Below are positions 1 to 11,248 of a stretch of 46,804 nucleotides of DNA, piece after piece. How positions within the stretch are numbered: position 1 is the stretch's first letter; every line of letters begins with the position of its first letter. Made by a program: the position numbers and the translations under genes. Source of the DNA: Paraglomus occultum (taxonomy: Eukaryota; Glomeromycota; Glomeromycetes; Paraglomerales; Paraglomeraceae); assembly GCA_910592205.1 (NCBI GenBank), contig CAJVPJ010000089.1, positions 1 to 46,804 of the forward strand, written 5' to 3'. Below the pieces are notes generated by a model, which saw only the letters and a list, made by a program, of their open reading frames with translations, made no database searches and was not told the origin of the DNA.

Positions 1-400
1 CGGAGGAAATGGAATTAAAAATGTTTTTTACTTTTTCTTTCTCATTATTTCTTAAAATTTCCCGATCTTCTGCTTCATTTTCGTAATCAGGAAAATTCGT
101 CCGCACGATAGTTAGGTATTGAAGAGGTATTTCTCTCTCCACCATATATTCATGGTAAGGGACTACCACTTTTTCGACTTTGTACTTGTCTTCGAAAACC
201 AAAAAAATTTGGTTAACTTGTCCAGCTGCCAACACCTCTTTTAAATTCTTTTCAGCCGCTCTTTTTTCTTCTTCGCTGAGGGTTCCTGTTAAGAAGTCAG
301 GGATTTCGTGAATTTGATAGCCAATGTCTTTTCCTTTAACTTTCCGAACAAATTCTTTAGATTGAGCGGTCCGATTGGTTTTGCAGGGAAAACTTTCTGG
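1..400 (-). pseudogene. 5'-truncated fragment of an unknown gene, running off the window
   Basis: The minus strand is open from 400 down to the window edge (about 133 codons) and has natural codon use. Stretches such as QIHEIPDFLTGTLSEEEKRA and KVVVPYHEYMVEREIPLQYL look like real protein. It has no start: the frame is closed by TAG at 401-403, and the first ATG is deep inside, near the YMVER stretch. It lies head to head with the giant plus-strand gene and overlaps its first 75 or so nucleotides, so its 5' end was probably lost in a rearrangement. I do not recognise the family. An upstream frameshift is the alternative to truncation. Confidence 0.55.
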
Positions 401-3400
401 CTATTTAGCCTCCAAAAATAAGTTGTCTGGTCCGATTTCATTAACTAAATTAATAAGTGAAACCCCTAATGAAAAATATGACCGTCTGTGAGAATTGATT
501 GAGAAGAGCGACGACGACCAAGTATTAAGTAAAAATGAAGAATTATCTGAAAAAGCAATTGGAAGTTTATGAGGTCTAAACAATGAGGATGGAAAAGAAC
601 GAAATAGAGAATCGTTAAAATTACATTGTAATTTAAGAATCTGACGGCTCAGAACTATCCGGGAAGTTACCGAGAAAATGCAGCAAAAACCGCCGGTTAG
701 CGATAACGAACTAAACGAAGAATTAGCCAATAATTTCCCTAAATTTTTTCTAGAAGGTGAGACAACTTGACAAGCCAGAGTATGAAATGAGAAAGGAGGT
801 GAGGGCTATTTTGATAGTCTAAAAAGTAATTATCTCTTATTCTCAGTAAAAAATATTCGAGGTTCCAAGAACTTTTTCGCCCAAAGCAATTTTAAGGGCT
901 TAACGGAAGAGAAATTGGAAGAACTGAAAAAAAACTGAGTAAAGAAAAGCGGACTCTCTTTTTGCTCGCTTAGACCTGACTCACTTCCATCGGCTCAAAA
1001 AGCCTACAATAATGACTGGTGAGATTTAAGAAGTAATGAGGAAAGGGGAATAATAATTAAATTTGTTAAAGACAGGGGAGGAATAATTAATTACACTTTT
1101 CGAGGAATTGCTACTAAAGATGTCGACATAACCATAGTAAATAGAGAATTTTTAGAGGAAGTTCATGAAATTTTGAGAAAATTGGTGGATGCTACCGATT
1201 TAACTCCTTTTAGTGATGAAGAAATTACCAATTTTTTAAATGAAACAAGGAAGTCAAAACTGCCAATCGGCACCGAAGATCGTTTAAAGACTGCGATTAA
1301 AAATCGAAAAGATGAGATTTGAAATGCTTTCTTTGCTAAACACTCCGAAATTACTACTGACGACCAGAAAAATGCTTGACGGGACACTGACTTAAATCCA
1401 ATCATTCAGCCGGGCAGAACTGAAAGTGAAGCCGATACTGTTTTTGCTAATTGAGGAGATATCAGCACTAGTGAATTTGAAATTCTTGGCAACAAGAAGG
1501 CTAAATATAAAAAAGATTATGAGATAGAATTATTGGTTCACCAAAAAGCCATGGTCGACCAAGCCATCACAATTAAGGAAAAAATTGCTAAAAGTGAAAA
1601 TTATAAAGATTTTGAGAATGATGGTGAAAATATAAACCCTCTTCTCCAAAAAATTGGCAAATTGGACGATAAACTACTTCCTGGCGAGCTAAAAAATACT
1701 ACTTTATCAAGGGTGTTTGAAGAGAGAAAGCTAGTTGTTTGAAAAGATACTACTATTTCTTTGATTAAAAATTATTGAAATTATTACCAGAAAATATTGA
1801 CTGGCCAGGATATAAATAATTTTTTTGACAAGGACAGCGACGGTAACAATTGAGAGAGAATTGTTAAAAATAAAATAACAACCGAGGAGGTAGAAAATGA
1901 ATTTAGAAAATTACGTGATAAGTTAATTGAAGGAGTTAAAAAAGTGTTCAAGGAAACTCAAAAAAACTTGGCTAATACGGATCAGAAGAAGGAATTGGAT
2001 AATCAAGTAAGTTTAATAAACGATTGACAGAAGGGCGAAACAACACGGTTAGAAGACAAAATTAAGGTAGAAGATTGAAAAACTAAACTCAAAAATCTTG
2101 TCAAAATAAAAAAAATACTAATCACTGCTGCCGAAGTGCGAGATAATTTGGAGGCCAGAGCCAATTTAATCCAACATCAGATCAATGCTTTGACTGATAT
2201 TAAGATTGGCGATGGTAGTAGTTCATGAGTAGATCTTGAAAATTTAATTAGCAAAAACGAGAACAAACCGGAAACAATTTTAAAAATGTTATCGGCTCAA
2301 TGGAACTTACAAGAGAAAATTGACTCCATAATCCCAACTGACCACGATGGAATTTCTATTGCTTTGGAAAATTTAAGGGCTCTGATTCCTTCTAGTAAAG
2401 ATAAAACTTTGAAAACCGCAAGGGGCAAGGACCAAGGGCGTTCTAAACTTAATGAATTTCAAATTAAGGCTTATTGGGAACGAAAAAAAAGAGTAGACAC
2501 CAAAGAATTAGAATTAGCCAAGGCTCTGGCTCAATTAGAAAGCAAACCCGGGAAACCTTGGGAAGCACCCCTCAGCGATGACGAAATAAAAGACATTAAT
2601 GGTGCCGAAAGTATTGATAATTTAAATAGCATTATCAAATACATTTTGGGGAGAGAAGATTGAAGATTATTTTTCCACGAAAAAGGGATAATTGATGAAA
2701 ATGAAAAGAAGTATTGAAAAGATACTGGTCTTAATCCGGTTCGTCCAAATAATACTGGTCTAATAACTGGTTATCTTAATCCTAAATTGCCAAGTGAAGC
2801 CGACCAAGCTTGGGAAAATGGTTGAAGAAAAATTACTGAGGAAGGCTTTACTGAATATGGTCACCAAGGAGCCAAATATAGAGGCTTCTGGGTCAAATTT
2901 TTAGTTCATCACTTCGAAGGAGTTAAGTTAGCGTGCGACATTTTCTTTGAAATAGAGTCAGAAGAGGATATTAAAAGGCTAAGTAGCGAAGGAGAAATTG
3001 CTGAAAAAGTTAAGAGGTTAGAAGAAATTAAAAAAACTCTTCCAAGTGATTTAACAATTAAAGATTTAAAAGACAAGTGATTTAAAAAAGCCTTTGAGGT
3101 CTATAAAAAGGACCAAATTAAAAAGATTAAAGACTATTGAGATAAAGCCAAAAACGTACTAGTTGAAACAAGTATAGAATCGATTTTGGGCGATACTTGA
3201 GAAAATGAACTGAAAGAATTAGACAACAAACAAACAACAATTGACAATAAAAGTGACAATTTGATTAAATTAATTAACGACCAAGTAAATATTGAAAAAC
3301 AGAAATTAATTGACGAGATTGTTGTGGCAGAAACAGATGAGCAACTGACCGAAGCCGAGAATAAAATTAGCAAGTGGGACGGACAAAGCAAGAATCAATT

Positions 3401-6400
3401 AGTTAAATTGCTAGAACTAAGGAAAGTTTTTCGCAAAGCTGCTGAAGTACTTGGAAAATCTGATGCTCCAGAAGATGAATTGAAAGCAAAAATTAACGAA
3501 CTAGAAACTTTTTTTAAAGATAAAGATAAAAAAGGAAAATCAGAGACTTTCGCTGGTTGAGCCTGAAATAATTATGAGACTATTTCCAAAACCCCAAACA
3601 AAACTAGCGAACTTTTAAACCAGTTAAAAAGCAGAATTTTAGACAATAAAATTTTGGAAATAATCAGTTGCGATACAAATGACAAACTTAATACAGTTAC
3701 ATTGGATAATTTTGTAAAACCAGCCCAAAAGAACAAACTAACTGCTTTAAAAAATTTAGTGAAGTTGATGATTTTGGTTAAAGATGGAGAAACAAACAAA
3801 GATAATAATCAGACAGAACTTCAAAATTGGATTACTCGCTTGCGAGGATTTACGACAGCAGTTGTGAATACCAACCAACAATGAGCAGTAACTGAATGAG
3901 AAAAAGCAAAAGGCTTAGGCTCGCTAGGTGAAGTCTTGACGAGATTAGAAGCCTTGGACGCCTTGGAGATAGAACTGGATAAGAAAGTTGTAGTACCATA
4001 TACTGTTTTTGGTGGACTTGGCGGTGGCGACGGGGAATTAAAAAGTATTCAGGATAATTTATTAGCCCTACAAAAATTAATTCCGCAAGATAATAATGAA
4101 AATGCGGCAGATGGAACTCCTTGCGAAGCAAGGGGGGGGGTGGGGAGTTGCTGACGCATTAAACGCTGCTCAAATTAATGCTTATAAAGTAAAAAAAACA
4201 CGAGTGGATGCTAAAGAGTTAGATTTACTTCGCCAAAGAGCCAAAAAAGTAGATGATAATGGAGTTAAGTGGAATGGAGAGTTAGTGGAGGAAGATCAAA
4301 AACTAATCGACGATGCTGAGAAAAAAGATTTGAAAAAGATTCAGACCAGAATTCGTCTCGAAAGACCCTGAAGAGAGTTCTTCAACAATAATGGAATTAA
4401 TGACTTAGACCAAAGGAAAGCCTGAATAGATAGTAATTTCTCCCCGAAAATACCTTCATCTTGATCTCTTCTGCCTCTTTGCTCAAGTTTAAGTGAAAGT
4501 GAGATAGTTCTGGATAATGGTTGGACTGATTTATTTGCTAATAGCCCAGACAGCGGAATAGGAAAAATTACTAATTGGCGAAGTAAATTAGACAAAAGTT
4601 ATAAGGTTTTTGACTATACTTCGTGAGGCATTACTACAAAAGAAGTTGATGCGGTGGAAGAGGAAAAATTAGAAATCGATAAATATCACTATCAAGCCGC
4701 TTTTAAAGGCTACAGTTCATGGGCCCAAAAACAACATGTCACTAAAATAGAAGAATGAAGAAATAAAAAATATCCTCCGTGGGAAGCCGCCCAGCATTTT
4801 CAAAATGGCTGAGAGGTTAGTGAAGCCGCAGACTTTGATAGTTCAGGACGAGGCACCGCCCAAATCGGTGGAAGCGGCAAATGGCATAATATGACACAGA
4901 AAAAACTGGATGTCAAAAAGCATTTGGTAAGCGAAAAATTGAAATTAACCTTGCAGAATGCTAATCCACCGGTATCGGAAGCCGACATTAAAAAAGAATT
5001 AAGCATTTCCCCCTCCTGGAAAGAGTATATAGAAAATGCATCAGAGATAGACTTAAATGCCCGGGAAATTAAGGTTACCAATGCCATCCAAAAAATAAGG
5101 ACAGAAAAAATTAGTTATCGACAGGCGTTTGTTAATGCTAGTGTCAATCTAACTGATACTATTATTTGGATTTTCTGAGACAAGGGAATAGACTCTAAAA
5201 CGGCCATCCAAGCCAGCCAAGAAGGGGTAAATCCAAGTCATATTAAATCTGATGGCAAAATAAATATTGAAGGCAATGATTATGACTTAAAAAATTCAAA
5301 TTGACTCAGTCAATTAGTTCGCAACCGTGCTATTGCAGCAGAAAACCGGAAATATGACGAGTTGCTAAATAAGATTAAACAGGCCCAAACGGAGGCAGAG
5401 GTAGAGGCAATTGATATCAAGATTGACGAAAACTTGATTACTCCACCCCGCAATAAACAGGAATTAATTGATTCTAAAACAACCAGCAAAAATGAAATTG
5501 CGAAACAAGAGGCGGCAGTTAAGGCTCTGGCAGATGCCAAAGACCAAGCAAAAAGTAAAGACGCAGACGGTAATGATTGAGATCCGCCATTGACTCCTAC
5601 TGAAATTAAGCAAATTGAGGATGCAAAGGACCTGGAGGCACTCAAAGAAGCCCAAATGATAATTAAAAATGCTCGGGAAGAGGAAAAAAATCCTGATCCA
5701 GAAAAAGAAAGTCCAACAACTCCTCCTCAACAACCAACTCCTCCGCCTTCTCCAACTCCGGAAGAAGAAAAGGAAAAATTTGGGGAAGACTATGCCGAAC
5801 TAAAACTAATTCAACAAGAAGGAAGAAAAAAGATTGTGGAAAACTGAAAAAAAGAAGAAAATTATGAACGTAGTAAAACTTGTCGTTATTGCCCGCAAGA
5901 GTTTCATTATGATAAAAGTTTAGAATATTTGCTGGCCAAACAAAAGGCAGAAAAAGAATTGGAAGAACATGAGACCGCTTGCCCTGTCAAGAATAAGACA
6001 GAAGAAGTGAAAAAGATCAAGCAAGAGAACTGAGAAAAGGTTAAAGCGACAACTACTCGTCATTTTTATTCTTGCCGAAAATGTTGAGGTAAAATTGAAT
6101 TAGATAAAGGTATTGCTGATTGAGAAGAAGCCAAAAAACAAGGTCGGGCTGATGTGGCTTACCACGAAGAACACGAATGTGGCAGTGAAGGTTCTAAAAA
6201 GATTGCCATTTACTTCTCTCCAAATCAAGGTGGAAATGGGCATGCCGATTTAACTTATGCCGAAAAGATTAAAGAAAATGAATTAACTTTGGAAAAAGAT
6301 AATCAAGGTGAGATTTATCAGGAGCAAGAAGATAACAATAATAAGGGAACTGATTGAACTCCATGGATAATTGGAGTAGGTGTAATTTTAGCAGCGGGAG

Positions 6401-6450
6401 CGATTATTGCTTGATTGACTAAGAAGAGAAAAAACAAGGAAAAAAAATAA
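324..6450 (+). CDS. Giant coiled-coil protein with C-terminal membrane anchor, interrupted at a G9 tract
   Basis: Reading TGA as Trp, frame 3 is open from 321 to a TAA at 4176. Frame 1 then continues the same kind of protein to TAA at 6448-6450. The switch lies at the G9 tract 4132-4140, where one G fewer would join the halves into about 2,041 residues. As sequenced, the product stops after about 1,284 residues. The protein is rich in Lys, Glu and Trp with long predicted coiled coil and loosely repeated modules (ELELAKALAQ near 2,510; ELDLLRQRAK near 4,225). Near the end come a Pro-rich linker (about 5,710-5,760), two CxxC...H...C zinc-finger-like modules (CRYC about residue 1,853; CRKC about 1,917), one hydrophobic helix (about 2,012-2,031) and a basic tail KKRKNKEKK. 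No signal peptide is seen. ATG 324 is the first Met but overlaps an antisense fragment and has no ribosome site, so the true start is uncertain. The function is unknown; it may be a surface or host-interaction protein. Confidence 0.75.
4132..4140 (+). repeat. G9 homopolymer, candidate phase-variation tract
   Basis: Nine consecutive G within the coding region of the giant gene, followed by T and four more G. With nine G the upstream frame meets TAA at 4176. With eight (or eleven) G it enters the frame that runs on to the membrane anchor at 6448. This is the usual design of a slipped-strand contingency locus. A homopolymer sequencing error would look the same. Confidence 0.8.
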
Positions 6451-6628
6451 TTTTTTAAAAATTAATATTATTACAGAATTACAATCATTAGAAAGGATTG
6501 ATTATTAAGAAGAAAGAGATTTTAAAAAAATACCTCCTAAATTCAGAAAAAAAATTTCCTAATGTCTCTGACTTAGTTAACCAAAATGCTTCAAGAAAAC
6601 TCAAAAAAATATAAACAGTATAAAACTT

Positions 6629-6787
6629 ATGAAAAAAAAGAAATTTGTGTTAGTTCTCATTTCTGGACCTAGCAGGGTCGGAAAGAGTGAAGTGGCAAAA
6701 AGACTATTAACTAATCGAGAGTTAAACATTCAACAAGTGGTTAACACTACTACTCGCTCGCCACGAATTGGATTAAAAGCAGTTTAA
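6629..6787 (+). pseudogene. gmk: Guanylate kinase N-terminal remnant
   Basis: The 52-codon ORF starts with a P-loop (SGPSRVGKSEVAKRLL) and then has TTTRSPR, the order found at the N-terminus of GMP kinase (usual pattern GPSGVGKST ... TTRxPR). Family members are about 200 residues long; this one stops at TAA 6785 before the GMP-binding lid and the rest of the core. It is therefore almost certainly non-functional, unless a frameshift lies at its end. What follows does not clearly continue the kinase. Confidence 0.6.
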
Positions 6788-6984
6788 GGAAATATTTTAG
6801 GAAATTGCCTAATATTACCAAATACCATCACTTCCTTTTTAGTGATATTAAAGAGATTAGAGAATTGGTATTTCCAATTCTAACTCCTCCGCCTTTAACT
6901 ATTGAAAAACAGCAATTCCTTATAAGAAAATTAGACCTTTGGTTAAGGAAGAGTTTAGAGATGTGGTTTGTCCGAAGCCAATAA
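6781..6984 (+). pseudogene. Possible HsdS-like (restriction specificity) relic
   Basis: Frame 1 is open from before 6781 to TAA at 6982. It contains a stretch around FPILTPPPLTIEKQQFLIRK that resembles the conserved segment before the helical spacer of type I specificity subunits (pattern IPxPPLxEQxxIxxKLD). It has no start codon and no target-recognition domain. This is a weak call based on one motif. The remaining bases up to 7078 hold nothing I recognise. Confidence 0.25.
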
Positions 6985-7078
6985 TGATGATAGATGGTGG
7001 TGATGTTCTATAAAATTTGAACAGCAAGAGGAGGATTGATCTTTCAAGTTTTCAAAACAAATCATTAAAATTAATAAT

Positions 7079-7627
7079 ATGACAGTGGTTAAAGACAGAA
7101 GTGCTGATGCAATTCCAGCATTGGAAGTAGCAAAGTTCTTTCTTTCTTTAGATCAAGAGAGAAGGTATTTTGTTAGTGAAAAAATGGTAGAGATAGAAGG
7201 GCAATCTACGCCGACCATTGGTAATCTTCGTCTTAATAAATTATTACAAATTACTCAAATGCTTTATGCCGCAAAAGAGGGAAAATGATTGTTTGAAGAC
7301 AAGTTTTGGGCTTTCGAGCATGGAGGGATAATTTATGAAGTTTATCGACAATTTCATTTTTTAGTTAACAATCATCACACACCATTCAAAAGTAAAGGTA
7401 TAAGTTCCTACCTAAAAATTTTCTTAACTAAAATTTTTAATTATTTTAACTCTTATACTGATAGACAATTAGAAGAGTTTGTTAACGAAGATCCAGCTTG
7501 ATTTAATATTTGAGAGAGAAAAAATGTTCGTGGTAGCAAGGAAATGCCTCAAAGCCCAGAATTGATTAAGTATTACCAAAATTTTGTTTCACATGTAGTT
7601 GAGTTAGTGGAAGCCCAAGAAAAATAA
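7079..7627 (+). CDS. Panacea-domain (DUF4065/SocA-like) antitoxin candidate
   Basis: The 182-residue protein contains in-frame TGA at 7286, 7499 and 7511. The segment LRLNKLLQITQMLYAAKEGK followed by LFEDKFWAFEHGGIIYEVYR matches the Panacea/DUF4065 signature (KLxKLLYFA...plF...EAWxxGPVxpxVY). Panacea domains are known as antitoxins that neutralise many unrelated toxins and are usually encoded next to them. The gene lies 9 nt before the next ORF, consistent with a toxin-antitoxin operon. The ATG follows the AT-rich TTAATAAT with no Shine-Dalgarno sequence. A second Panacea-like gene is at 38134. Its partner and activity are inferred. Confidence 0.6.
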
Positions 7628-7636
7628 AAAAACTAA

Positions 7637-8110
7637 ATGAGCAAAGAACCAAGAACTAACCAAATTGTTTTTATTGATCTTGGTTTCAGAACGAAATTAT
7701 ACTTGATATTTAAGATAACCAGATTTGAAAAAGAAGGGAAAACATTTTTTTGTCTTTATTTATTACCTATCACTTCGGAAAAAGATGAAGAAATCAAAGA
7801 GGAACAAAAACCATTTGTTGTTCAATACCAAATTCGTCTACTTCCTAATTGTATGGAAATCAATCCTTCTTTTGTTAGGTTTCATAGACATGCGGAATTA
7901 ATGAACATAGAGAAAGACAAACTATCTAAGTTTCTGTGTAAAAAATGTCCTCAAGGATGCTTTAAGCGACTTGAAGACAAAAATCAAAATGAATACGATT
8001 TTATCGTCAAAAAGCACCAAGATTATCGTAATGATAAACTAAATACTCTCAGACTATTAGAACCTTTTAATGTTGATTGAAGTAAAAAGGAAAAAAGTAA
8101 AGAAAAATAA
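7637..8110 (+). CDS. Partner of Panacea antitoxin; toxin candidate of unknown fold
   Basis: The 157-residue protein (one internal TGA = Trp) begins 9 nt after the Panacea gene. I do not recognise it securely. The N-terminus (NQIVFIDLG) and a mid-region SFVRFHRHAELMNIEKDKL are loosely like the beta-barrel of MazF/PemK RNases. A CKKCPQGC cluster around residue 95 could bind metal. The C-terminus is Lys/Glu rich. Its position makes it the likely toxin of the pair, but this is inferred from context only. Confidence 0.45.
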
Positions 8111-8306
8111 TTAATTTTTTAAATAATCAAGAAAGGTTAGAATTAGTGTTTAGAAAGATAAAAAGTATATAAAGAAACTGAAACTTGAAACTAGTAAGTT
8201 AACCCTTTTAATAAAGTTTGAGAAAAATGATAGAAAAAGGAGATAAACAGACAGTAAATACTTAATCTTAGAGTTAAATAAAAATAAAATTAACTTAATA
8301 TTGTTG

Positions 8307-8317
8307 TATATATAATA
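8307..8317 (+). promoter_or_regulatory. -10 box directly before the ogt start
   Basis: Overlapping TATATA (8307-8312) and TATAAT (8311-8316) end 1-5 nt before ATG 8318. Transcription would begin at or next to the start codon, giving a leaderless mRNA. No Shine-Dalgarno sequence is present. Confidence 0.5.
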
Positions 8318-8665
8318 ATGTCAAAATCAATAAGTGGTAATTTTTCCCACCCAGTTTATAATTGTTGTTCGCAAATACCCAAAGGTAAAGTTTCAACCTA
8401 TAAATATATTGCTGAATTTCTTCATATTCCTCCACAAGTAGTCGGGCAAGTCCTCAAAAACAACCCTTTTTCTCCCGCCGAAGTTCCCTGCCACCGGGTT
8501 ATTGCTACTAATTTTTTCATTGGAGGATACCATGGCGAATGAGGAGAAGGCGAAAAAGTTGCCGCCAAACGAAAACTATTGTCCAAAGAAGGAGTGTTTT
8601 TTGATAAACAAGGCTATTTGCTAAGAAATTTGCGGAAGAAAGTTATTTTTAATAATTTTGTGTAA
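8318..8665 (+). CDS. ogt: Methylated-DNA--protein-cysteine methyltransferase (MGMT/Ogt-like)
   Basis: The 115-residue protein is the C-terminal DNA-binding and catalytic domain of O6-alkylguanine-DNA alkyltransferase, which moves alkyl groups from O6-alkylguanine onto its own cysteine. IPKGKVSTYKYIA matches the helix-turn-helix (usual PxGxVxTYGxIA) and VPCHRVI is the active site with the acceptor Cys. It lacks the N-terminal ribonuclease-H-like domain, as in alkyltransferase-like and short MGMT proteins. One TGA is read as Trp at about residue 75. It stands alone with its own promoter. Confidence 0.9.
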
Positions 8666-8706
8666 GGCAAAAAATTTTCTCTTTTTTTGAATAAAATTAA
8701 ATAAAA

Positions 8707-10329
8707 ATGCCTTTGGTTAAAGAAAAAGATAATAAACAACGAACAAAAAATGAAGTAGAAATTGTGGAAGTTAATTTAGAAAAAATTGTTTTTAAAACTA
8801 CTTATCCTTGAGCCTTTTGTTTAAATGCTAATCAGGAGGACAAATTAAAACATTATTCTCTTCCAACGAATTTTCTTAATTATCAAAAGTTGCAAAAAAT
8901 AGTTCCAGATTATGATTTCTCTTCAATCATTACTAGTGTTTCGACGATTAATACCAACTCTCTTTCCCTCCGCGACTACCAGATTTCGGATGTAAAATTT
9001 CTTAGTCAATTAAAAAGCGTGGCCATTTTCAGTGAAATGCGGACGGGAAAGACTCCCATTGCCTTAATGACCTTTCAGAAATGACCGGTAAGCAATCTAT
9101 TAATTATCACTCCCAGTATTTTACAACAGCAATGACAAAAATCCGTAGAAGAGTGGCTAGTTAAACCCGCCTATATCATTACTTATCTAGACAAAAATTG
9201 ACGTTATGATTTTTACCAAAAATTACTTACTGAACCAGAATTAATTATTATTGTCTCCAAAGACACTTTTAAAATTGACAGCCCGCGTTTTAAGAAAATC
9301 GCAAAAAAGCCAGGAACAAACCCTCTTTATTGCGTTATTGTGGACGAAGCCCATTTTCTTCGCAATCATCAATCGCAGCAGAGCAAAAGTATTTACACCC
9401 TCAAGAATGCTCCCTACAAAATGGCTCTTACGGGCACCCCCGTTGTTAATCGCTCACCTGACATATTTGGTATTCTCAAATTCCTGGACCCCGAAACTTA
9501 CTCTTCTTACTGAAAGTTCGCCGAACAATATTTTTATATCCATAAGTCAGAGATTCGTAGAGGGAAAAAAGTATACAAAATTTTTCAAGTCAAAGATTTT
9601 AAAAACGATTATCTGCGCCGAGAATTACAAAAAAAAATTAGTCAGTTTTCGGTCAACCGAAGACAAAAAGAAGTTTTGCCTTGATTACCGCCAGTTATTT
9701 ATCAAAAAGAATATCTGCTCATGGAAGAAGAACAACAAAGTACTTATTCCCAATGACGAGAAAAATGGAAAGATTACCAACCACTCGAAGTATTAGCCAA
9801 CTTAAAAACCCTCACTCTTTACCCGCCAGCTTTAGGCTTACCAGGACCAGGCAGTAAAATCAATTATCTGCTGAGCTTTCTGGCCGAAAGAAAAGGGCAG
9901 AGTATAATCGTTTTTTCCACCCGCAGTGAAACTTTTTTGGAGCCCTTAGCCCAAGCCTTAGCCGAAAAAAAAATAGCCACTGGACTTATTATTGGCAAAA
10001 CTAGTTATCAGGAAAGGGAAGGATATATTGAGGAATTTCAAAAAGGAGAATTAGACATTTTACTTTGTAATATCCAAAGTGCGGGGGTGGGATTAAACCT
10101 GAGCCGGGCCGAGACCATTATTTTTGCGGACCGCAGTTATTCTCCGGCCGATAACGAACAAGCCGAAGCCCGTTTTTTGCCGACCACTAATTCCGAACCC
10201 TCTCGCGTCCGTTTAGTAATTGACCTTATTTGCAAAGGAACTATTGATGAAAAAATACTCCAATTACTCAAAAGGAAAGAAGATATAATTAAAGTTCTTA
10301 ATGATAACCCTAGTTATTTTTTTACTTAA
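8707..10329 (+). CDS. SNF2-family DEAD/DEAH helicase
   Basis: The 540-residue protein has the superfamily 2 helicase motifs in order: Q-like region LSLRDYQ, Walker A SEMRTGKT (usual EMGTGKT), DEAH box VIVDEAHFLRN, motif III LTGTP, and in the second RecA-like domain SAGVGLNLSRAETIIFADRS followed by NEQAEAR. These place it among SNF2/RapA-like ATPases that translocate on double-stranded DNA. The arginine-finger segment (usual QAxGRxHRxGQ) is degenerate, with Q-A-E-A-R and no HR. Many Trp are encoded by TGA. It starts 41 nt after ogt; repair and chromosome remodelling are inferred roles. Confidence 0.85.
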
Positions 10330-10384
10330 TTTTTATTATTACTTTTGGCTAAGAATAGAAAAATATATACTATATCAAAATTAA

Positions 10385-11224
10385 ATGTCCCCTCGCCAAA
10401 AAAGGTCTAAAAAAAAAATTGCTTTTCTTTTAATTATTATTTTTTCTCATCTCTTTCCGCTGATTGTTTCGGCCTTTTATGACAAAGCCACTCATACTAA
10501 TCACAATGTTAAGTTAAGTGAATTAAGGTATTGATTATGGGCCTTTACTTGATGGTCGGCTTGGGCTTCCTTATTAACGGTCCCCTGAGCAATTTATAAA
10601 TTATTCACTTTGAAAAGAAAAAAAAGTGGTTTTGGCGAACAAATGTGCGACATAATGGTAGCCGAAACCAATTTCCTCAGCGGAGTTATTTTTTGCTGTG
10701 GAGGGTTTTATTTAACTCTTCACACCGCGTTCAAAAATCCCGTAATAACTTACCCCCTTTTAGGAAATGTCAAAACAATGTATGTTTGACTTATTTATAA
10801 TTTCTTTTGACATGTTTTAGCGCCCGGCCTGGTTTTTTATTATTTTTGAAAATATTGCCAAGTTGACAAGTTAGCAAAAAAAAAATCACTTGGTTTAACT
10901 GTCAACGCGCTTAATCCCACCACCTACTTCTTTTACATTATGTTGCGACCACTAGTAAGTAATTTTTCTAAGCTACCTTCTACCCCACCTCACCATTACC
11001 CTCCAAATTATCCTTATCCTCCTTTTTTTTGGATTATGGGAGAGTTTGCTAATGGTACAGAGCAAAGGGCAGGAAGAAGTAAATTTTTATTTTGAAACTG
11101 GCAGCCAGGTTGATTACCAGGTTTAATTTGACTGGCAATAACCGTTATTTTTTGATATATAGTCTTTTCAATTTTATTCCACTTCCTAGTAAAAATAAAG
11201 AAAGAAAAAATCATATTACACTAG
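10385..11224 (+). CDS. Multispanning membrane protein, mollicute DUF1600-like
   Basis: The 279-residue protein has a basic N-terminus (SPRQKRSKKK) followed by an uncleaved-looking hydrophobic helix. Further membrane segments lie around residues 55-75, 95-115, 140-165, 190-200 and 250-275. A His/Pro/Tyr-rich loop (STPPHHYPPNYPYPPFF, about residue 210) precedes the last part. It ends in a basic tail. Most Trp codons are TGA. The architecture and aromatic loops recall uncharacterised integral membrane proteins of mycoplasmas, but the family assignment is a guess and the substrate is unknown. A -10-like TATACTATAT precedes the ATG. It converges on the recombinase gene, with 24 nt between their stops. 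Confidence 0.7.
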
Positions 11225-11248
11225 AAACATTAATAATTGGCAAATTGT

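Noticed and set aside
401-730. Minus-strand ORF of 109 codons
   Set aside because: Shadow of the plus-strand giant gene, which has the better codon pattern here.
3850-4131. Minus-strand ORF of 93 codons
   Set aside because: Fully antisense to the giant gene; composition is typical of a shadow frame.
6498-6614. 38-codon ORF before the guanylate kinase fragment
   Set aside because: Lys-rich, needs a TTG start, and no recognisable motif; too short to support.
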